Shown here in pieces: positions 43,790 to 46,826 of a DNA stretch of 46,826 nt (position 1 is the first letter of the stretch; the number at the start of each line of letters is the position of its first letter). The notes below the pieces were generated by a model. That model was not told the origin of the DNA. It saw nothing but the letters and a program-made list of their open reading frames with translations, and did not search any database. The DNA lies in assembly GCA_015059105.1 (NCBI GenBank), contig SVBB01000011.1, positions 1-46,826 of the forward strand, in the 5' to 3' direction. A program made the translations under genes and the position numbers. Origin of the DNA: Erysipelotrichaceae bacterium. Lineage in GTDB: Bacteria; Bacillota_I; Bacilli_A; RFN20; CAG-826.

Positions 43790-45055
43790 TTATTCTTTAT
43801 AAAAAGAAATTATCACTTTTGTCCCCTGATTTTTTTTACTATCTAAGATAATATCGCCCTTACACATCGAAATAATGCGGTGTCTCACATTATTAAGTCC
43901 AATATGTTCATTGCTCACAAAATCGACTTTATCGATATCAAAACCGATTCCATCATCTTCTACTTCTACGACATATGCATTTATAGTTTCATATGTTGAT
44001 ATTTTTACTGTGCCACCATCTTCTTTTTTAATGACGCCATGTTTAATCGCATTTTCAACGATTGGTTGCACACTTAAAGGTGGGACGGAGAAATCAAGTG
44101 TTTGAATATCATATACCACTTTTAGTCTTTCATTGAAACGCAGTTGCTCTAATCCCACATAGGTTTTGATATGTGATAATTCATTCGCAAATGGTATTAA
44201 TCTAGTCTCTGTCAAAGAAGAGAAATTCATTCTTAAATAATCGGAGAAATCATCTAATGCCTGTTGGGCGCTTTTTGGATTAATGGTGATTAAAGTAGAA
44301 ATAGAAGATAAAGTGTTATAGATGAAATGCGGCTGTATTTGAGACATCATAATCTTCACATTTGCTTCTTTCAGTTTCTTTTCATCTTCTTCAATCTTGA
44401 TATTCTTCTCCACATTTAAGAATAAGAACAATATCTCAACAGAGACAAACATCGTTAAATAGGCTATCGCATATCCTGATAAAGCATTTTGAACGATGAT
44501 TGATACCGCTGGTAAAACGCAGTATAAAGAAAAAGAAACTTTTTCTCTGATATTTAATTTCTTATCTAATACCACAAGAAGCAAAGAAACGACTAGCATC
44601 ACGAATTGATATCCTTGGGAGATAATCATTAACTTCGCTCTGGTATATACTCCATTAGTAGAAGTGAAATACATACGGGTAAAGATATTGACGATATCGC
44701 TTATCACAAATAAAGAGAATAAGACGATATTGATGATATCGATAATTCTTTTACTCTTACTTACCGTATTCATATACTGTGACATATATAAATAGAAGAG
44801 AAGCACTTCTATATTATTCATAATATAAAAGATGGTATAAAAAGAGATGATGAATGGATCACTGGTATATACTTCTTTTATTAGCACAAAAGTGAAATAT
44901 AAAGCGAAATGGAAAGCCGTAAAGATAAAGAAAGATAATAATGAATTTTCATCTTTTCTTCTCTTCTTTTTAAATAAGATATTCACAATATGAATTAAAA
45001 GGATTAGAAATCCTAATAAACATATCGTCATATTGAAAACAACTTTTGAATCCAT
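43790..45055 (-). CDS. LytS-like sensor histidine kinase, partner of the SARP-type regulator
   Basis: A 421-aa protein with about seven hydrophobic helices (residues 5-215) and no large outside domain. The coiled segment (EEDEKKLKEANVKIMMSQ) leads to QIQPHFIYNTLSSIS, with the phospho-acceptor His243. The ATPase region has VQPIVENAIKHGV (N box) and VEDDGIGFDI (G box). It should phosphorylate the regulator encoded 22 bp downstream. It is 39 bp after the diguanylate cyclase gene, with no terminator between, so the c-di-GMP riboswitch may control it. The ATG lacks a Shine-Dalgarno; a -10-like TACAAT lies 8 nt before it, so a leaderless transcript is possible. The signal is unknown. Confidence 0.9.
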   Translation of the reverse strand: MDSKVVFNMTICLLGFLILLIHIVNILFKKKRRKDENSLLSFFIFTAFHFALYFTFVLIKEVYTSDPFIISFYTIFYIMNNIEVLLFYLYMSQYMNTVSKSKRIIDIINIVLFSLFVISDIVNIFTRMYFTSTNGVYTRAKLMIISQGYQFVMLVVSLLLVVLDKKLNIREKVSFSLYCVLPAVSIIVQNALSGYAIAYLTMFVSVEILFLFLNVEKNIKIEEDEKKLKEANVKIMMSQIQPHFIYNTLSSISTLITINPKSAQQALDDFSDYLRMNFSSLTETRLIPFANELSHIKTYVGLEQLRFNERLKVVYDIQTLDFSVPPLSVQPIVENAIKHGVIKKEDGGTVKISTYETINAYVVEVEDDGIGFDIDKVDFVSNEHIGLNNVRHRIISMCKGDIILDSKKNQGTKVIISFYKE

Positions 45056-45094
45056 ATAGAAGTATTGTAAACCAAAAATGTATAAATAATTAAT

Positions 45095-46573
45095 TTATTT
45101 GTCTTGTTTTTTCATCTCGCGTTTACGCGCGTACATATTTTGATCAGCCTTTTTAAAGACATCTTCAACACATGTATCAGTCTGTTTATCAAAACGCGCA
45201 TACCCAATCGCCGCGGATGTTCTTTCATATGGTTCGAGTTCGTTATCGTGATGCATGCTTTCAATCTTGTTATTGAATTCATTAATCAGCTTATCAACGT
45301 TACGAAGGTCAGTATTTCTAAGTAAGACCACAAATTCATCTCCACCGATACGATAAACAGGAGAATGGACGAAAGTCGCACAGATGAGGTTACATAATTT
45401 TACCAAAGCGACATCACCACAAGCATGACCATATTCATCATTGATATTCTTTAAGTAATTCAAATCCACCATTCCGATTGCAAAATCGGTATAGCCATCT
45501 TTAATCTTATTATCGATTTGTTCAACCATCTTATCATAGGCTGTTTTATTTCTAATACCAGTTAAAGCATCTTTATTCGCTAAAACAACCATTTCAGAAG
45601 CGAAACGTTGAGAATTGGTAAGTTCCTCATTCATCGTTGTTAATTCTTTGATTTTATTATGGATATCATTTTCCATATTACGCATATTCTCTGCAAGATC
45701 TGCAAATTCATCATGCGTCTTCACTCTTAACTGTTTAAACTGTTCATGTGTTTCTTCTGGTTTATTAACATCATATGATTTAGCGGCGTTCTGCATGGTT
45801 TTGACTGGTTTAATAAGAGTGAAGTTCACAATTATCACACCGATAATCGATAAACCAATCACTGTTAAAACGAGATAGATGAATAATTTAACGATGTTAT
45901 CAGCTTGTTTCCCTCTCATCGTATTTAAAGAGAAGTCCACAAGCGCGTAAGCAATGACATTACCATCCTTATCTAATATAGGCGCCCCTGCTGTACATAA
46001 ATAACCACCATCGAGTTCTGATTCATATATCGAAGCGACAAATCCTAATTTAGGATTATCAATCAGCGGATAATCTTCTTCATATAATGCATCAATAACA
46101 CCTACTGGATAAACATCTTTCTCTTGGTCATATACTAAATAGACACATAATTTATTTTTATAATCAACAAATGCGGCATATACACCATCTGTATCTTTGT
46201 TAGCAAGTTTAATAGAATGGAGATAATTTTGTAAAGAAAGGTAATAAGAAGTCTTTTTCACTTCCGCGACCTTAGCCATATATTCTTTATACTGTGGAGT
46301 TTCTCCTTTTGCTCTTTCTGGTTTATCAGTATATGAATCATATATCGTTATAATGTCATTCTTTAATTGACTAATTTCATCTTTATTAATAGAAAGAGCG
46401 ACTGTATTAGATAAGTCAGTCGCAAGTTCCATATATCTCTTTCTATTATTCTCTGAAATGGTAATAGAAAAATAGACCATTGCAATCTCGGCAAGAACCA
46501 AACCAAAAATAGCAATCATTAAGATCACCTTGAATCTAATCGGGAAACGGAGATGCTTTCTTTCTTGTTTCAT
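45095..46573 (-). CDS. Membrane diguanylate cyclase (outside sensor, HAMP, GGDEF)
   Basis: A 492-aa protein: membrane helix about 14-35, outside sensory region about 36-225 of Cache-like type (GVYAAFVDYKNKLCVYLVYD, GYLCTAGAPILDKDGNVIAYALVDF), membrane helix about 228-250, HAMP, a coiled coil (about 280-330) and a GGDEF domain. The active-site motif is RIGGDEF, with GGDEF at 410-414, so it should make c-di-GMP from two GTP. The inhibitory RxxD site expected five residues before GGDEF is absent (FVHS), so product feedback on the enzyme is unlikely. A c-di-GMP riboswitch with a terminator lies directly upstream and could supply that feedback. The ATG follows the terminator T-run with no Shine-Dalgarno; an internal ATG after AAGGTGATC (Met19) would cut into the first helix and is less likely. 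Confidence 0.92.
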   Translation of the reverse strand: MKQERKHLRFPIRFKVILMIAIFGLVLAEIAMVYFSITISENNRKRYMELATDLSNTVALSINKDEISQLKNDIITIYDSYTDKPERAKGETPQYKEYMAKVAEVKKTSYYLSLQNYLHSIKLANKDTDGVYAAFVDYKNKLCVYLVYDQEKDVYPVGVIDALYEEDYPLIDNPKLGFVASIYESELDGGYLCTAGAPILDKDGNVIAYALVDFSLNTMRGKQADNIVKLFIYLVLTVIGLSIIGVIIVNFTLIKPVKTMQNAAKSYDVNKPEETHEQFKQLRVKTHDEFADLAENMRNMENDIHNKIKELTTMNEELTNSQRFASEMVVLANKDALTGIRNKTAYDKMVEQIDNKIKDGYTDFAIGMVDLNYLKNINDEYGHACGDVALVKLCNLICATFVHSPVYRIGGDEFVVLLRNTDLRNVDKLINEFNNKIESMHHDNELEPYERTSAAIGYARFDKQTDTCVEDVFKKADQNMYARKREMKKQDK

Positions 46574-46575
46574 AT

Positions 46576-46607
46576 AAATAAAACCAGTGGCTATTGCAAA
46601 GCACTGG
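46576..46607 (-). terminator. Riboswitch expression-platform terminator
   Basis: Minus-strand stem CCAGTG/CACTGG with loop CTTTGCAATAGC (46607-46584), then TTTTATTT, ending 2-3 nt before the ATG. GCTTTGC in the 5' arm and loop is fully complementary to GCAAAGC in the aptamer core, giving a possible antiterminator. Confidence 0.8.
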
Positions 46608-46620
46608 TCAGATTATCCAA

Positions 46621-46697
46621 TTATATGGTGCAACTGGCTGCCCTATTGATAGGGCCCTTTAGCTTTGCGTCGCCGAATTACTTCGGGTTTGCCAATT
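46621..46697 (-). promoter_or_regulatory. Cyclic-di-GMP-I (GEMM-I) riboswitch
   Basis: On the minus strand the conserved blocks occur in order: GGCAAACC, a hairpin CCGAA-GTAA-TTCGG with a GNRA loop, GACGCAAAGC, a second hairpin GCCCTATCAATAGGGC, then AGCCAGTTGC pairing back to the start. These match the GEMM-I consensus (GGCAAACC, GACGCAAAGC, GGCAGCC.g.UUGCC). It precedes a diguanylate cyclase, a typical target. With a terminator just downstream it is likely an OFF switch, although the sense is inferred from pairing. Confidence 0.93.
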
Positions 46698-46700
46698 ATT

Positions 46701-46706
46701 ATTATA
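46701..46706 (-). promoter_or_regulatory. -10 box of the riboswitch operon
   Basis: TATAAT on the minus strand, placed so that the transcript would begin at the first aptamer nucleotides. No good -35 is seen. Confidence 0.5.
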
Positions 46707-46746
46707 CTACCCTTCTTTTTTAATAAAAGACCAATTTTATATAAAT

Positions 46747-46781
46747 ATAAAATAGTACCAACGCATAAAATACGTTGTACT
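46747..46781 (-). terminator. Terminator of a gene beyond the right edge
   Basis: Stem AGTACAACG/CGTTGGTACT with one bulge (46781-46754), followed by ATTTTATA on the minus strand. Confidence 0.65.
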
Positions 46782-46783
46782 GA

Positions 46784-46826
46784 CTAGACCCTATAAGGGC
46801 TATTACTCCACAGACCCTCAAGGGTC
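46784..46826. other. Two short GC-rich hairpins at the window edge
   Basis: AGACCCTATAAGGGCT (46786-46801) and the palindrome GACCCTCAAGGGTC (46813-46826, truncated by the edge). They lie directly before the terminator at 46747-46781 and could be the end of a structured RNA or a gene tail. Not identified. Confidence 0.3.

Noticed and set aside
12634..46573. Conjugative or integrative element
   Set aside because: No relaxase, integrase, replication gene, oriT-like repeat or att duplication is visible in the window. It remains possible that these lie outside.
46621..46697. Other riboswitch classes upstream of the cyclase
   Set aside because: The order GGCAAACC, GNRA hairpin, GACGCAAAGC, hairpin, AGCC..UUGC fits the c-di-GMP-I aptamer, and the downstream gene is a typical target.
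1..46826. Mycoplasma genetic code (TGA as Trp)
   Set aside because: TGA ends real genes, for example the coupling-protein gene at 37237-37235 just before the next start, and long frames are complete with TGG for Trp.
1..46826. CRISPR array
   Set aside because: No regularly spaced direct repeats of the right size; the heptamer pairs are promoter elements scattered over 13 kb.

Overview
The window looks like chromosome from a low-GC Gram-positive bacterium (Bacillota), probably an uncultured Bacilli or Mollicutes-allied lineage. It has AT-rich intergenic DNA, lipoprotein signals, membrane-anchored surface proteins without LPXTG, LytS-type kinases, and a reduced type IV secretion (T4SS) core like that of mycoplasma conjugative elements. 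TGA acts as a stop (for example at the end of the coupling-protein gene), so the mycoplasma code does not apply. No rRNA, tRNA, integrase, transposase, relaxase or CRISPR array was seen. Species is not determinable from the sequence.

Left part (1-12.6 kb). A class II Fic protein is followed by a leftward operon that runs from 10405 down to 1386: beta-helix surface protein, AqpZ-type water channel, InlB-repeat surface protein, MscS-type channel. A divergent two-component pair (10619-12498) has an unusual regulator, an XRE DNA-binding domain in front of a receiver, and a LytS-like kinase.

Middle part (12.6-24.2 kb), all leftward. Five large soluble proteins (856, 504, 547, 570 and 493 aa) share a C-terminal module around a TTSKEY motif and end in charged tails. 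They have no signal peptide and I recognise no known family. A TetR-type regulator and a lactaldehyde reductase (fucO) lie among them. Two intergenic regions (before fucO and before the 570-aa gene) share paired GTTACAAACGTAAC palindromes about 120 bp apart, with a third palindrome at the same relative position.

Right part (24.3-42.7 kb), a leftward T4SS-like operon: 1019-aa lipoprotein, VirD4-like coupling ATPase, 2574-aa membrane-anchored surface protein, two-TM pilin-like subunit, 231-aa lipoprotein, VirB6-like membrane protein, VirB4-like ATPase with a VirB3-like N-terminus. Together with the absence of a relaxase, this suggests a protein exporter whose candidate cargo is the adjacent five-member family.

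Right edge (43-46.8 kb), the likely control centre: a cyclic-di-GMP-I riboswitch with a terminator precedes a diguanylate cyclase gene, followed by a LytS-type kinase and a receiver-SARP response regulator. Five promoters in the T4SS/cargo region share one architecture: two TGTKGCA heptamers 11 bp apart, exactly 10 bp upstream of a -10 box, with no -35 box. This is the site geometry known for SARP proteins. The proposed circuit is c-di-GMP, then sensor operon, then SARP regulator, then T4SS and cargo, with TetR and fucO as a possible second layer. The link between the regulator and the boxes is inference.
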